Of a stretch of DNA of 52,884 nt, positions 1 through 8,899 are shown piece by piece. Source of the stretch: Vibrio sp. JPW-9-11-11 (lineage in GTDB: Bacteria > Pseudomonadota > Gammaproteobacteria > Enterobacterales > Vibrionaceae); contig NZ_SZQJ01000011.1 in NCBI RefSeq assembly GCF_013369335.1, positions 1-52,884 of the forward strand, written 5' to 3'. Below the pieces are notes generated by a model, which did no database searches, had not been told where the DNA came from, and saw nothing but the letters and a program-made list of their open reading frames with translations. How positions within the stretch are numbered: the first letter of the stretch is position 1; every line of letters begins with the position of its first letter. The translations under genes were made by a program, and so were the position numbers.

Positions 1-192
1 TTATGCGGTATTAGCCATCGTTTCCAATGGTTATCCCCCACATCAGGGCAATTTCCCAGGCATTACTCACCCGTCCGCCGCTCGACGCCGTTATCGCCAC
101 CCGAAGGCTTTGATAACTCGTTTCCGCTCGACTTGCATGTGTTAGGCCTGCCGCCAGCGTTCAATCTGAGCCATGATCAAACTCTTCAATTT
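1..192 (-). rRNA. rrs: 16S ribosomal RNA, 5' end (partial)
   Basis: Read on the minus strand, the block starts with the conserved 16S 5' sequence AAATTGAAGAGTTTGATCAT. The universal 27F primer site, the GCTGGCGGCAGGCCTAACAC segment and the V1 region follow. The gene runs out of the window at base 1, so only about the first 190 nt are present. The V1 hairpin, with the GAGCGGAAACGAGTTATCAA stretch, is typical of vibrios. In E. coli an rRNA operon also follows murI, so the position is conserved. Confidence 0.97.
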
Positions 193-377
193 AAGATTTT
201 GTCGGCTCAATGAATACTGAACACTCCTTTGCTAATAAATAGCTAAAGTAATGTTTGAATTGACTGTGCTGAATCTTTCGATTCAATGGTCACTTCGTTT
301 CATTGAAACCTAAATTGTTTCCGAAGAAACTATTTGGATTATCATCAACGAGTGCCCACACAGATTGATAGGTCTAT

Positions 378-390
378 ATTTTTAAAGAGC
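378..390 (-). promoter_or_regulatory. rRNA leader boxA antitermination site
   Basis: The minus strand reads GCTCTTTAAAAAT about 185 nt before the 16S 5' end. This closely matches the enterobacterial boxA core (GCTCTTTAACA), which recruits NusB/NusE for rRNA antitermination. The rest of 193-437 is the transcribed leader. I see no coding content in it. Confidence 0.75.
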
Positions 391-437
391 TTTTTCTAAC
401 TTACTTGGCATTAAATGCCTCGTCGTTAGGGGTGCGT

Positions 438-465
438 ATCTTACGCTTCCCGAATTGAGAGTCAA
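438..465 (-). promoter_or_regulatory. rRNA operon proximal promoter (P2-like)
   Basis: On the minus strand a -35 element TTGACT (460-465) is separated by 16 bp from a -10 element TAAGAT (438-443). An A/T-rich run that could act as an UP element lies upstream. A 16-bp spacer is characteristic of rrn promoters. The start would lie about 240 nt before the 16S gene. Confidence 0.75.
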
Positions 466-542
466 GCATTTTTTCAAACTTTCTTTTCTCTCATTCCAAC
501 GCGCTGTGTGACGTTTGTCTCACTCCGTGTCGGTGAGGCGGC

Positions 543-570
543 ATTATAGGGAGGTCTGAAAGGAAGACAA
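543..570 (-). promoter_or_regulatory. rRNA operon distal promoter (P1-like)
   Basis: On the minus strand a -35 element TTGTCT (565-570) is followed after 16 bp by a perfect -10 TATAAT (543-548) and a GC-rich discriminator (GCCGCC). That discriminator is the hallmark of ppGpp/DksA-controlled rrn P1 promoters. An A/T-rich stretch upstream (571-640) could hold an UP element and Fis sites, but I cannot resolve individual Fis sites. Confidence 0.7.
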
Positions 571-667
571 GTGTTTTTTTGAAATTAATTTCTGTTTGGT
601 CAAAAAGAAAACAAAGCGCTGAGAATAGAATAAAATTTCAACATTTGAGACATGTCACATCAATAGG

Positions 668-697
668 TTGGAAAAACATCAACCATATACGTAATAT
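668..697 (+). promoter_or_regulatory. possible promoter of the RRM gene
   Basis: TTGGAA (668-673) and TAATAT (692-697) are separated by 18 bp, and the RRM start codon lies about 60 bp downstream. The match to sigma-70 consensus is moderate. It faces away from the rRNA promoters. Confidence 0.35.
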
Positions 698-758
698 CCC
701 TGTGTCTATTTTGTTAACGGTAGACTTTTTTTCTCAAACCTAAAAGTTGTATTCCAAT

Positions 759-1208
759 ATGAATTCAAACAAATCAACCTTAATGATGGTCACCTTAGCG
801 GTATTAGGTGGAATCATCTTTTCGCAGGTCGATGTTTCCCCTGCTTTAAGCTTTGTTGTTGGTGTTGTGGCTTGCGCTTTTATACCTAAACTTTCCACCA
901 CAAACATCGAAACAGACTCAACCAAAGATCCAGCGACTAAAACGCTTTATGTGGGGAACTTGCCATATAAAGCTAATGAATCCCATGTGAAAGATCTGTT
1001 CGCCAAACACGGTGAAGTGTTTGCCGTGCGCCTTATGAAGGACAAACGGACAGGCAAGCGAAGAGGATTTGGTTTTGTTGTTGTTGCTGCGACCGATGCT
1101 CAAGCAACCATTGATGCACTCAATGAGCAAGACTATATGCAGCGCACTTTAAAAGTACGAATCGCTAACGACCCGAAATCTCAAGCGGATAGTAACGAAC
1201 AGGAGTAA
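759..1208 (+). CDS. membrane-anchored RRM-domain RNA-binding protein
   Basis: The 149-residue protein has two hydrophobic segments (about residues 6-22 and 28-44), a short linker and one complete RRM fold. RNP2 is LYVGNL (63-68) and RNP1 is RGFGFV (102-107), carrying the aromatic residues that stack on RNA. A polar tail follows. RRMs are uncommon in bacteria and are best known from cyanobacteria, where they are soluble. Here the N-terminus implies inner-membrane attachment with the RRM probably cytoplasmic. I chose the ATG at 759; a TTG at 747 is also in frame and no strong ribosome-binding site precedes either. The gene diverges from the rRNA operon, and its 3' end overlaps the convergent murI by 44 bp. 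Its RNA target is unknown. Confidence 0.85.
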   Translation: MNSNKSTLMMVTLAVLGGIIFSQVDVSPALSFVVGVVACAFIPKLSTTNIETDSTKDPATKTLYVGNLPYKANESHVKDLFAKHGEVFAVRLMKDKRTGKRRGFGFVVVAATDAQATIDALNEQDYMQRTLKVRIANDPKSQADSNEQE

Positions 1209-1968
1209 AGCCCAACTCCTTTAATGCTACGTTGAGCGCTCCCTCTTCCCAAGGGGGAGCCGTAGCAAAAATCTCTCGCTTACCGATATGATTCTTTTTC
1301 ATTTGAGGCGCAAGCAGTGCCTCTACCCTACGTGCAATCGCCTCACCCGAGTCAATCAACACTACATTTTCAGTTAATACCTGATGTATCTCCGCCTTGA
1401 TGAGCGGAAAGTGAGTACAACCTAACACGGCGACATCAACCTTATTTATCAAGGGCGCTAAAATTGATTGCAACTCATCACAGTCGACAGGTTTGCCGCG
1501 CAGCTTTCCCTCCGCCATGTCGACTAACCGCGTTGAACCAATCAATTTAACGGGTTTACGCTGTGAAAAATCACGGATAAGGTCATGGATATAGGGGCGA
1601 GTAATGGTCGCAGGCGTCGCGATTAAGCCTACTGCTTGATTGGCAAGGTTTGATGCTGGTTTGATAGCGGGTACAACCCCAACCACTGGGATATCGAGCT
1701 TTGCTCTCAAGCTTGGTAACACAATAGTGCTCGCTGTATTGCAAGCGATCACCACGAGATTAATCGCATACTGTTCCACCAGCGATGTCACCAGCGCCTC
1801 TACTCTAGTGACCAAAACATCATGCTCTAGTTCACCATAGGGGTAAGCTTTGTTGTCAAAGATATACAGATAATCAAGCTGCGGGCATTTGGTCACAATC
1901 TCTTTGTAGACAGAAAGGCCCCCTACTCCGGAGTCAAAGATAAGGATTTTTGCTTGCTGATGGGCCAC
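1165..1968 (-). CDS. murI: glutamate racemase
   Basis: MurI interconverts L- and D-glutamate, supplying D-Glu for peptidoglycan in the cytoplasm. The 267-residue product has the DSGVGGLSV substrate-binding start. Both catalytic cysteines are present, Cys76 in ACNTAS and Cys184 in GCTHFPL. It uses a GTG start (1966-1968), and no good Shine-Dalgarno is visible. It follows the PP-loop ATPase gene by 37 bp on the same strand, so the two are likely cotranscribed. In E. coli murI directly follows btuB; here one gene intervenes. Its last 44 bp overlap the convergent RRM gene. Confidence 0.96.
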   Translation of the reverse strand: MAHQQAKILIFDSGVGGLSVYKEIVTKCPQLDYLYIFDNKAYPYGELEHDVLVTRVEALVTSLVEQYAINLVVIACNTASTIVLPSLRAKLDIPVVGVVPAIKPASNLANQAVGLIATPATITRPYIHDLIRDFSQRKPVKLIGSTRLVDMAEGKLRGKPVDCDELQSILAPLINKVDVAVLGCTHFPLIKAEIHQVLTENVVLIDSGEAIARRVEALLAPQMKKNHIGKREIFATAPPWEEGALNVALKELGFTPVRYYPLEISGR

Positions 1969-2005
1969 TTGATTTGCTCGTTAAGTATTGACTTGGCAAT
2001 AATAC

Positions 2006-2686
2006 TCACTGGCTTGAATTTGGCAATCTCTTCGCGGCATAACGTAGATAAGAGAAGCGCTCTCCAGATTCAATATGACTCGGCGTAACAACCAACTGGC
2101 CTGAGAAACTTCGAGTGGCGGTGACCAAAGTGTGAAACTCTCCATTCTCTCCACAAGGGTCAATCCCTGTTGGCAAGCTATCGACAAACTCTCGTGTGTA
2201 CCATTGACCACAGTAGCGACTCTTAAGTTGGTGACCATCAGTCGTGACAACTAAGGTTTGAATTTCTCGGTCGAGGATCTCTTGGGCCAGCTCAGCACAA
2301 TGCTCTCCTAATAAAGGAAAAACACACTCCCAGCCCGCAGGATCGATATAGCTGCGGCGATAGTCCGCGATGCCGTTGCAGAACATATCGCCGAACGCAA
2401 CAGCATCAATCGCTAAGCCGCTTTGTTTGAGTGCATTCACGATCGAAGATTGGTACACCTCGTTACTAGGGAAGACAGCAGGCAGCTCGATTTTAATAAG
2501 TGGCAGATCAAGTAATTGCGCTTGAAGTTCCAAAACCTTAATCGGTGTCGCTTGAAATGGTACTTCATCTTTTACAAAAGTCGTGTAAAGCCCTACGACA
2601 TGATACTCATCGCTCTCTAATAGCCTTTCGAGGGTCAGTGTCGAGTCTTTGCCACTCGACCAACTAATAATGACGTTCTTTTTCAT
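2006..2686 (-). CDS. PP-loop ATP-binding protein, Dph6/DUF71-like
   Basis: The 226-residue protein belongs to the adenine-nucleotide alpha-hydrolase (PP-loop) superfamily. The nucleotide-binding loop SWSSGKDS is at residues 8-15, and the spacing resembles the DUF71/Dph6 diphthine-ammonia-ligase group (COG2102). Bacteria do not make diphthamide, so the substrate must differ and I cannot name it. The gene lies between btuB and murI. A strong hairpin separates it from btuB, so riboswitch-controlled readthrough is probably limited. The placement beside a B12 receptor suggests, without proving, a link to cobalamin metabolism. Confidence 0.8.
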   Translation of the reverse strand: MKKNVIISWSSGKDSTLTLERLLESDEYHVVGLYTTFVKDEVPFQATPIKVLELQAQLLDLPLIKIELPAVFPSNEVYQSSIVNALKQSGLAIDAVAFGDMFCNGIADYRRSYIDPAGWECVFPLLGEHCAELAQEILDREIQTLVVTTDGHQLKSRYCGQWYTREFVDSLPTGIDPCGENGEFHTLVTATRSFSGQLVVTPSHIESGERFSYLRYAAKRLPNSSQ

Positions 2687-2691
2687 CGTCT

Positions 2692-2721
2692 TTAGAAAAG
2701 TAAAACCGCCCGAAGGCGGTT
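2692..2721 (-). terminator. intrinsic terminator after btuB
   Basis: The minus strand forms AACCGCC-TTCG-GGCGGTT (2704-2721), a 7-bp GC-rich stem with a stable UUCG tetraloop. A T-rich tract follows (2692-2703). It lies 8 bp past the btuB stop and just before the start of the PP-loop ATPase gene. Confidence 0.85.
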
Positions 2722-2729
2722 GTAAGTAG

Positions 2730-4550
2730 TTAGAATTGGTAAGTTAGGTTGGCAAAATAACGGCGCTCTGGTGCGTTGTAACTTAACGCTGTTTGATACT
2801 TCTCATTAGTTAAATTATCGACTCGCGCACGTACAACCAGCTCAGGAGAGATCCAATATCCAACTGACGCATCCCATAAACTTACCGATGGTAATTCATT
2901 ATTAGGATCACTCACTTCTTTAGGATTGCCCAACCGCTCTCCTGTATAGGTATAGGTCAGATTAAAATCAAAGTCTTCGTAAGATGCATCCAGTAACCAT
3001 TTGTAGTTTTCATCCGCTCGTTTAGCAAGCTTATTGCCTCGTGAATCTTGGTGATCTTTAAACTCAGCAATAAGCGTATGGTGAATAAAGCCTGTATTGA
3101 ACGTTCCGCTAATTTCAAGGCCACGTAATTCTGCGTCTACATTCTCTGGATACCACCAAGGAGAACCTTCGTACCATATGATAAGGTTATCAACATCATT
3201 GTCGTAAGCACTAACATCCAAAGTGAACAACTCAAACTCACCCGTATATCCGATTTCACGACTGATCGCTTCTTCTGGTTTCAAATCTGAGTTGTTGGTT
3301 AAATCAGAGTAGCTCGGCGCTTTAAAAGAGGTGCCTAGTGCCGCTCTTAAAGAGTGAGCTTGCGTAAGGTGATAGCGCGTTCCTAGCGACCAAGTAACAT
3401 GGTTATCGTATGTATCGTGCTTATCATTACGAACACTGCCCGTAAGTTGTAAATCTCCAAACTGAAAATCAGTAGATATATACACACCCGTTGTATTACG
3501 AGACTCTCCAGCTAATTTATCTGGGTTTCCATAACTTAGCGCATCATCATCCAACTTTTCTCTACGCCAATCGACACCGCCACCAACGGTAAAGTTTTCA
3601 GAAAACGTATATTGATTAAGGAACTGAAGATTCGTCAAAGAAATTTTCTTCTCAGTACCTGCATTATCTTTACCTTGGGCCTGTGAGTAGTTTAGATTTT
3701 CAATGGCTTGTTGGTTGGCTCGAAACGTCGAGCTGAGTTTGTCACCGTTATATTGAACATCCGCAGTAATACTCAGATTTTCTGAATAACCGTAGTTTTT
3801 ACCGCCTGAATCATATTCAGTTAAACTGTCATACCAACGAACCGATGCAGAGCCTGAGAATTGATCGTTGAAGGCCTGAGAATAGGAAACAAACAAATTT
3901 TGGCTTTCATACCCATAATCTAAGTCCGTTGCCGGATCTTTAATATCAAAACCATCGGTCTCCTCAAAACCACCAGCGAGCTTTAAAATACCGCCGTTAG
4001 CAAATGCACGCGTCATAGAGAAATTCGCATCTTTTTGAGCATCACTTCCGACGCCCAAAGAAACAACTGTGCCTTCAGTTGATTCACTTGAAGAGGTAAT
4101 GACGTTAATCACACCGGCGATTGCATCAGACCCGTAAAGGGCACCACCAGGGCCTTTAATGACTTCTACACGCTCGATAATGCCAACAGGAATATGGTTA
4201 AAGCTGATCCCACCAGCCGCAGAATTGATACGTACGCCGTCAACCAAAAACAAAACTTGATTGCTATTAAAACCGCGAATAAATACCGAGGTAGAATGAC
4301 CACGGCCGCCACTTTGAGAAACTTCAACACTTGGTACTCGTTTTAATACGTCAACCAGAGACTTAGCTTGAATCTCTTCAATTTCTTGCTTTGATACAAT
4401 CGTCGTTGAAGTGATAACTTCACTAAGAGGTTGCTCAAAACGGTTAGCAGTAACGACGATGGTTTCGTCGACAGAGATTTCTTCGGCGGATAAATAAGGG
4501 GCATGCCCTAGCAGCGACGTCACTGCTAGCGCTAAAATAGAACGGTTCAT
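2730..4550 (-). CDS. btuB: TonB-dependent vitamin B12 outer-membrane receptor
   Basis: BtuB imports cobalamin across the outer membrane using TonB energy. The 606-residue protein starts with a signal peptide ending near SAEE. It has a TonB box (ETIVVTA), a plug domain with the GGRGHSTSVFIRGF region, a 22-strand-type barrel and the expected C-terminal aromatic (YQF). AGGA lies about 8 nt before the ATG. It is preceded by a cobalamin riboswitch and followed by a terminator, so it behaves as a single regulated transcript. The length fits the family and no defect is visible. Confidence 0.96.
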   Translation of the reverse strand: MNRSILALAVTSLLGHAPYLSAEEISVDETIVVTANRFEQPLSEVITSTTIVSKQEIEEIQAKSLVDVLKRVPSVEVSQSGGRGHSTSVFIRGFNSNQVLFLVDGVRINSAAGGISFNHIPVGIIERVEVIKGPGGALYGSDAIAGVINVITSSSESTEGTVVSLGVGSDAQKDANFSMTRAFANGGILKLAGGFEETDGFDIKDPATDLDYGYESQNLFVSYSQAFNDQFSGSASVRWYDSLTEYDSGGKNYGYSENLSITADVQYNGDKLSSTFRANQQAIENLNYSQAQGKDNAGTEKKISLTNLQFLNQYTFSENFTVGGGVDWRREKLDDDALSYGNPDKLAGESRNTTGVYISTDFQFGDLQLTGSVRNDKHDTYDNHVTWSLGTRYHLTQAHSLRAALGTSFKAPSYSDLTNNSDLKPEEAISREIGYTGEFELFTLDVSAYDNDVDNLIIWYEGSPWWYPENVDAELRGLEISGTFNTGFIHHTLIAEFKDHQDSRGNKLAKRADENYKWLLDASYEDFDFNLTYTYTGERLGNPKEVSDPNNELPSVSLWDASVGYWISPELVVRARVDNLTNEKYQTALSYNAPERRYFANLTYQF

Positions 4551-4574
4551 GTTGTAATCCTAAATCGCGTAAGT

Positions 4575-4770
4575 CCTACTGAGTGGTCATCACTCAGCCG
4601 CTGGCAGGTATTCGGACTCAAGAGCTCGGCTTCGCCGCCTAATCACTCGACTTCCCACATCAATATAATGCAGTGTCTGATTGAGTTTTCGTTCTCTTTT
4701 ACCGCTGCGCGTCAGTTCTGGATTCTCACCAGATTCCCTTTTGGCCATCTATACATCTAGACAGCACCAG
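4575..4770 (-). ncRNA. cobalamin (B12) riboswitch
   Basis: Between the predicted btuB promoter and the btuB start, the minus strand carries the conserved B12 box AGTCCGAATACCTGCCAGCG (4599-4618). Further features are a GGTGAGAATCCAGAACTGAC core segment and the hairpin CTGAGTGATGACCACTCAG just downstream of the box. The boundaries are approximate. By family knowledge adenosylcobalamin binding represses btuB expression. The platform ends close to the btuB ribosome-binding site, so translational control is plausible. Confidence 0.92.
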
Positions 4771-4780
4771 CTTGGCGATG

Positions 4781-4809
4781 ATGTTATTGAGGATTGAATA
4801 ATTTGTCCA
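4781..4809 (-). promoter_or_regulatory. btuB promoter
   Basis: The minus strand has TGGACA (4804-4809), a 17-bp spacer and TAACAT (4781-4786). This places transcription start just before the riboswitch. Confidence 0.5.
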
Positions 4810-4902
4810 GCCAATATTGCTCTAATCTATTAATAAAGTGATTAATGAGCTTGGGTTTCTCTCCGCTTTGCCTCAATCTTTGCCGGATCGTCCGCGCAAA
4901 AC

Positions 4903-4930
4903 TGGACATAGCGCTGAGATTGAATAAAAT
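4903..4930 (+). promoter_or_regulatory. possible trmA promoter
   Basis: TGGACA (4903-4908), a 16-bp spacer and TAAAAT (4925-4930) lie about 55 bp before the trmA start, divergent from the btuB promoter. The match is moderate. Confidence 0.4.
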
Positions 4931-4986
4931 CTGCGCTCTTAAATAAAATGCACCCTCCACAGGTACACAGACCAAAGGTAATAATC

Positions 4987-6096
4987 ATGGCGACTCTTGA
5001 TGTAAACCCACAACGCTACCAAGAACAATTGGCCGAGAAGATCGACCGTCTCACTGAGATGTTCGCAGCTTACAATGTACCTGAGTTGGAAGTGTTTGAA
5101 TCTCCAGAGCAACACTATCGAATGCGCGCCGAATTTCGCGTTTGGCATGAAGGTGAAGATCTTTACTACATCATGTTCAACCAAGAGACGCGTGAAAAGT
5201 ACCGTGTTGACCAGTTCCCTGCAGCGAGCCGCTTGATCAACGACGTGATGCCTCTGCTTATTGATGCGATGAAAGACAATGATTCGCTGCGTCGTAAGCT
5301 GTTTCAAGTAGACTTTTTATCGACCTTGAGTGGTGAAATTTTGGTGTCGCTGCTTTACCACCGTCAACTCGATGAACAGTGGACCACTGAAGCTAAGGCG
5401 TTAAAACAACGCTTAAATGATGAAGGCTTCAATCTCAACCTCATTGGTCGTGCGCGTAAGATGAAAATTGTTCTTGATCGTGACTATGTGATCGAGAAGC
5501 TCGATGTCAATGGGCAGCCTTATGTCTATCAACAAGTCGAAAACAGTTTCACCCAACCAAATGGCAAGGTAGCAGAGAAGATGTTGGAATGGGCGGTCGA
5601 TTGCACCCAAGATAGCCAAGGTGACTTACTCGAGCTCTACTGCGGTAATGGCAACTTTTCATTGGCACTGGCGCAAAACTTTGACCGAGTACTGGCGACT
5701 GAGCTAGCCAAGCCATCAGTTGAATCAGCACAATACAATATCAAAGCCAATAATATCGACAATGTTCAGATCCTGCGTCTATCTGCTGAAGAGTTTACCC
5801 AGGCAATTGAGGGCAAACGAGAGTTTCGCCGTTTGAAAGATGCTGGCGTCGACCTAAAAAGCTACAACTGCAATACCATTTTCGTTGATCCACCTCGTGC
5901 AGGTATGGATATCGATACCTGTAAGATGGTTCAAGGTTATGAACGTATTATGTACATCTCGTGCAACCCAGAAACACTGAAAGAGAACCTCGATGTGCTT
6001 TGCGAAACACATCAAATCACACGATTTGCTCTGTTTGATCAGTTTCCATATACCCACCATATGGAAGCGGGCGTACTGCTAGAGCGCAGAAACTAG
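4987..6096 (+). CDS. trmA: tRNA (uracil-5-)-methyltransferase
   Basis: TrmA uses S-adenosylmethionine to make 5-methyluridine at position 54 of the tRNA T-loop. The 369-residue product has the SAM-binding motif [13 protein letters not shown], the FVDPPRAG motif, the catalytic nucleophile Cys326 in YISCNPETL and the base Glu360 in HHMEAG. These align with E. coli C324 and E358. The ATG at 4987 is preceded by AAAGGTA (4974-4980) and gives the family length; the ATG at 4948 would add 13 unlikely residues. In E. coli it also sits between btuB and yijD-fabR. Confidence 0.97.
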   Translation: MATLDVNPQRYQEQLAEKIDRLTEMFAAYNVPELEVFESPEQHYRMRAEFRVWHEGEDLYYIMFNQETREKYRVDQFPAASRLINDVMPLLIDAMKDNDSLRRKLFQVDFLSTLSGEILVSLLYHRQLDEQWTTEAKALKQRLNDEGFNLNLIGRARKMKIVLDRDYVIEKLDVNGQPYVYQQVENSFTQPNGKVAEKMLEWAVDCTQDSQGDLLELYCGNGNFSLALAQNFDRVLATELAKPSVESAQYNIKANNIDNVQILRLSAEEFTQAIEGKREFRRLKDAGVDLKSYNCNTIFVDPPRAGMDIDTCKMVQGYERIMYISCNPETLKENLDVLCETHQITRFALFDQFPYTHHMEAGVLLERRN

Positions 6097-6112
6097 ACCA
6101 ATCCCAATAAAA

Positions 6113-6134
6113 AACGAGCCGCTTGAGGCTCGTT
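6113..6134. terminator. bidirectional terminator between trmA and yijD
   Basis: An 8-bp stem AACGAGCC / GGCTCGTT with a 6-nt loop is flanked by an A-run on the left and a T-rich tail on the right. It can serve both converging genes. Confidence 0.8.
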
Positions 6135-6152
6135 CTTTCATTTGGGCTAGCG

Positions 6153-6536
6153 TTACGACTGCACCTTTTCACTCGAGGTGAGGAAGCCGAGCTTTTTCGC
6201 CACCCACAGCAGCAAACCTAAAGTGATGAAAATCGCTAACATATTCGATCCTGCGTCGGGATACTGAGCTTTCACAAACGCAGAGTGACCGAACGCCCCA
6301 ACAAAGAAACAGGCTAATCCCACCAATGGAATGTCTTCAGAGACAGGGTTAGTCAAATATTCTCGGTACAGAGCTTGTACTGATAGCACTAGCGCTATCA
6401 ATGGAAAAATAGAGAAAGAGACTTCACTCATCGTTAGCCAAGACAACATGGCATCACCACACATGCCTGCAATCAGAGCGAGTAGCAAGGTTTTTCTTTC
6501 AGAGCCACGATTAACTTGGTTTGTTTCATTCGACAT
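6153..6536 (-). CDS. yijD: YijD family inner-membrane protein (DUF1422)
   Basis: The 127-residue protein has four hydrophobic segments, roughly residues 16-35, 41-56, 71-85 and 98-114. Similarity and position identify it as YijD, which in E. coli lies directly downstream of fabR. Function is unknown. Its ATG overlaps the fabR stop in a TAATG arrangement, so the two are translationally coupled. Being always paired with an unsaturated-fatty-acid regulator hints at a membrane-lipid role, which is inference only. Confidence 0.9.
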   Translation of the reverse strand: MSNETNQVNRGSERKTLLLALIAGMCGDAMLSWLTMSEVSFSIFPLIALVLSVQALYREYLTNPVSEDIPLVGLACFFVGAFGHSAFVKAQYPDAGSNMLAIFITLGLLLWVAKKLGFLTSSEKVQS

Positions 6537-7168
6537 TAATCTATCCCACCTTTTAATCGGTTACGTTCACGTTCTTTGCGATACCAGAAAGCCCCTTTGG
6601 CTATCATTCGCAATTGCATAATTAGACGTTCCGCGAGTTCATCACGCTGATGTCTATCTAAATCTAACGCCTCAGCTCCTGAGCTAAAGACTAAGGTCAC
6701 TGACGCTTCGGCTTGGGTAAAAGCTTCATCACGAGCCATACCCGTGCCGATCAAATATTCGGTCATCTCTGCCACAAAATGTTGGATTTCGCGCGCAACC
6801 GCATTACGAAATTCAAACGAGGTTCCAGAGCGTTCACGCAGCAGCAAGCGAAATACGTTTGGGCTGCTTTCAATGAACTCCATAAAGGTTTCAACCGAAG
6901 TACGGATCACGCTTCCCTCTTTTACGATGCGTTGCCGCGCTTGGCGCATTAGCTGACGCAATAATAGGCCACCTTCATCGACCATGGTCAAACCTAACTC
7001 ATCCATATCTTTAAAATGACGATAGAACGAGGTCGGTGCAATGCCCGCTTCGCGCGCGACTTCACGCAAACTCAAGTTAGAAAAGCTACGGTCGGCACTG
7101 AGTTGACTGAACGCAGCATCGATTAAAGAACGACGCGTCTTCTCTTTCTGCTGTGCTCTAATTCCCAT
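6536..7168 (-). CDS. fabR: TetR-family repressor of unsaturated fatty acid synthesis
   Basis: FabR represses fabA/fabB-type genes according to the acyl-CoA/ACP pool. The N-terminal TetR helix-turn-helix spans about residues 10-55 ([19 protein letters not shown]) and is followed by an all-helical ligand domain. I place the start at the ATG at 7168, giving [13 protein letters not shown] as in E. coli FabR, a product of about 210 residues. An ATG at 7177 is also in frame. It is divergent from sthA and coupled to yijD by a 1-bp overlap. Confidence 0.94.
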   Translation of the reverse strand: MGIRAQQKEKTRRSLIDAAFSQLSADRSFSNLSLREVAREAGIAPTSFYRHFKDMDELGLTMVDEGGLLLRQLMRQARQRIVKEGSVIRTSVETFMEFIESSPNVFRLLLRERSGTSFEFRNAVAREIQHFVAEMTEYLIGTGMARDEAFTQAEASVTLVFSSGAEALDLDRHQRDELAERLIMQLRMIAKGAFWYRKERERNRLKGGID

Positions 7169-7220
7169 GGATTTCATAAGTTGTCATTCTGTTTTTACTG
7201 CGAATGTCCTTAATATACAA

Positions 7221-7250
7221 CGATTGGCTTAACGAGATAAGCCATAATCG
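7221..7250. repeat. imperfect inverted repeat in the fabR-sthA intergenic region
   Basis: The arms CGATT.GGCTTA and TAAGCC..AATCG are separated by about 6 bp. The repeat lies about 50 bp upstream of fabR and 215 bp upstream of sthA. It could be an operator or a hairpin in a 5' untranslated region. I do not recognise it as a known site. Confidence 0.5.
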
Positions 7251-7465
7251 TTTGCTTTGATGACCAAGTGGCCATTAAACCGAGCTGAGATCAGAATTCA
7301 ATCTTATCGCTATCAATTAGAGACATACGGCATACCCTTTAAGCAATTTCCCTTCTTGTGCGTGATCTCGCCGACTCTCTAGTGTGCTTTTCATTTACGC
7401 TTGCAGTGAATCAGTTAAAATCTCGCTACAGCAATGTTAAGACTCTATAACAAGGAAAAAGCGCT

Positions 7466-8866
7466 ATGGCCGAGAATAACCACTTTGATGTAATCGTTAT
7501 TGGTAGTGGCCCCGGTGGTGAAGGGGCTGCGATGGGATTAACCAAAGCAGGATTAAATGTCGCCATAGTCGAAAAGGAAAGCAGCGTTGGCGGAGGGTGT
7601 ACTCACTGGGGAACCATCCCCTCGAAAGCGCTGCGCCACGCGGTGAGCCGCATTATCGAGTTCAATAACAACCCACTGTTTTGTCACAATAACACCAGCA
7701 TCCATTCCACCTTCTCCAATATTCTTGGTCACGCCAAGTCGGTGATCGACAAGCAAACCAGACTGCGTCAGGGCTTCTATGACCGCAACCAGTGCTCACT
7801 GATTTTTGGTACCGCGCGCTTTATCGATAAATACACCATTGCCGTTATGCAGAGCGATGGAACAGAGGAAACCTACAGCGCCGATCGCTTTGTGATTGCG
7901 ACAGGATCTCGTCCTTACCAACCTGCCGACGTCGATTTTCTACATGAACGCATCTACGACAGTGACTCAATTTTAAGCCTCAAACACGACCCTCGCCATA
8001 TCATCATATACGGCGCTGGGGTGATCGGTTGTGAATACGCGTCTATCTTCCGTGGTTTAGGGGTGAAAACCGATTTAATCAATACTCGCGACCGCTTGTT
8101 ATCTTTCCTTGATAATGAAGTCTCTGACGCTCTGTCATACCACTTTTGGAACAGCGGTGTGGTCATTCGCAACGATGAAACATATGAAAAAATAGAAGGC
8201 ACTGAAGATGGCGTGATTGTCCATCTTCAGTCAGGCAAAAAGATGCGTGCGGATTGTCTGCTCTATGCCAATGGTCGCACGGGTAATACCGATAAACTAA
8301 ACTTGGCGGCGGTTGGTCTTGAAGCCGACTCGCGTGGCCAGCTCAAAGTTGATGGCAACTACCAAACCGAGGTCGAGCACATCTACGCGGTCGGCGATGT
8401 TATTGGCTACCCAAGCCTCGCCAGTGCCGCTTATGATCAAGGACGTTTTGTCGCACAAGCGATCAATAAAGGCCAAGCGGATGGCAACCTCATCGAAGAT
8501 ATTCCAACCGGCATCTACACCATTCCTGAAATCAGCTCGGTAGGCAAAACGGAGCAGGAGCTAACCGCAGCAAAAGTACCTTACGAAGTGGGCCGTTCCT
8601 CTTTCAAACACTTAGCTCGCGCCCAAATCGCTGGTAAAGATATTGGTAGCTTGAAGATTCTGTTCCATCGCGAAACTAAAGAGATCTTAGGTATTCACTG
8701 TTTTGGTGAGCGAGCAGCCGAAATCATCCATATCGGACAGGCAATTATGGAGCAAAAAGGCCAAGCAAATACCATTGAATACTTCGTCAATACTACCTTT
8801 AACTACCCAACCATGGCGGAAGCGTATCGCGTCGCGGCGCTTAATGGTTTGAATCGATTGTTTTAA
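7466..8866 (+). CDS. sthA: soluble NAD(P) transhydrogenase
   Basis: SthA transfers hydride between NADPH and NAD+ in the cytoplasm, using FAD. The 466-residue flavoprotein has the FAD Rossmann motif [10 protein letters not shown] near residue 12 and a second dinucleotide motif [11 protein letters not shown]. It has the C-terminal dimer domain of the disulfide-reductase family. The redox-active cysteine pair of that family is absent: the site reads [13 protein letters not shown], with a single cysteine, which is diagnostic for SthA. AAGGA lies about 10 nt before the ATG. It is divergent from fabR, as in E. coli. Confidence 0.97.
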   Translation: MAENNHFDVIVIGSGPGGEGAAMGLTKAGLNVAIVEKESSVGGGCTHWGTIPSKALRHAVSRIIEFNNNPLFCHNNTSIHSTFSNILGHAKSVIDKQTRLRQGFYDRNQCSLIFGTARFIDKYTIAVMQSDGTEETYSADRFVIATGSRPYQPADVDFLHERIYDSDSILSLKHDPRHIIIYGAGVIGCEYASIFRGLGVKTDLINTRDRLLSFLDNEVSDALSYHFWNSGVVIRNDETYEKIEGTEDGVIVHLQSGKKMRADCLLYANGRTGNTDKLNLAAVGLEADSRGQLKVDGNYQTEVEHIYAVGDVIGYPSLASAAYDQGRFVAQAINKGQADGNLIEDIPTGIYTIPEISSVGKTEQELTAAKVPYEVGRSSFKHLARAQIAGKDIGSLKILFHRETKEILGIHCFGERAAEIIHIGQAIMEQKGQANTIEYFVNTTFNYPTMAEAYRVAALNGLNRLF

Positions 8867-8872
8867 CCAGAG

Positions 8873-8899
8873 AAAAGCCGGACCATGTCCGGCTTTTTT
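8873..8899. terminator. bidirectional terminator between sthA and dinF
   Basis: The stem AAAAGCCGGAC / GTCCGGCTTTT with a 3-nt loop is followed by a T-run. The dinF stop codon (8898-8900) sits in the T-run, so the terminator is shared by the two converging genes. Confidence 0.85.

Noticed and set aside
1981..2250. 89-residue open frame inside the PP-loop ATPase gene
   Set aside because: It is on the same strand in another frame inside a well-supported gene, with no family resemblance.
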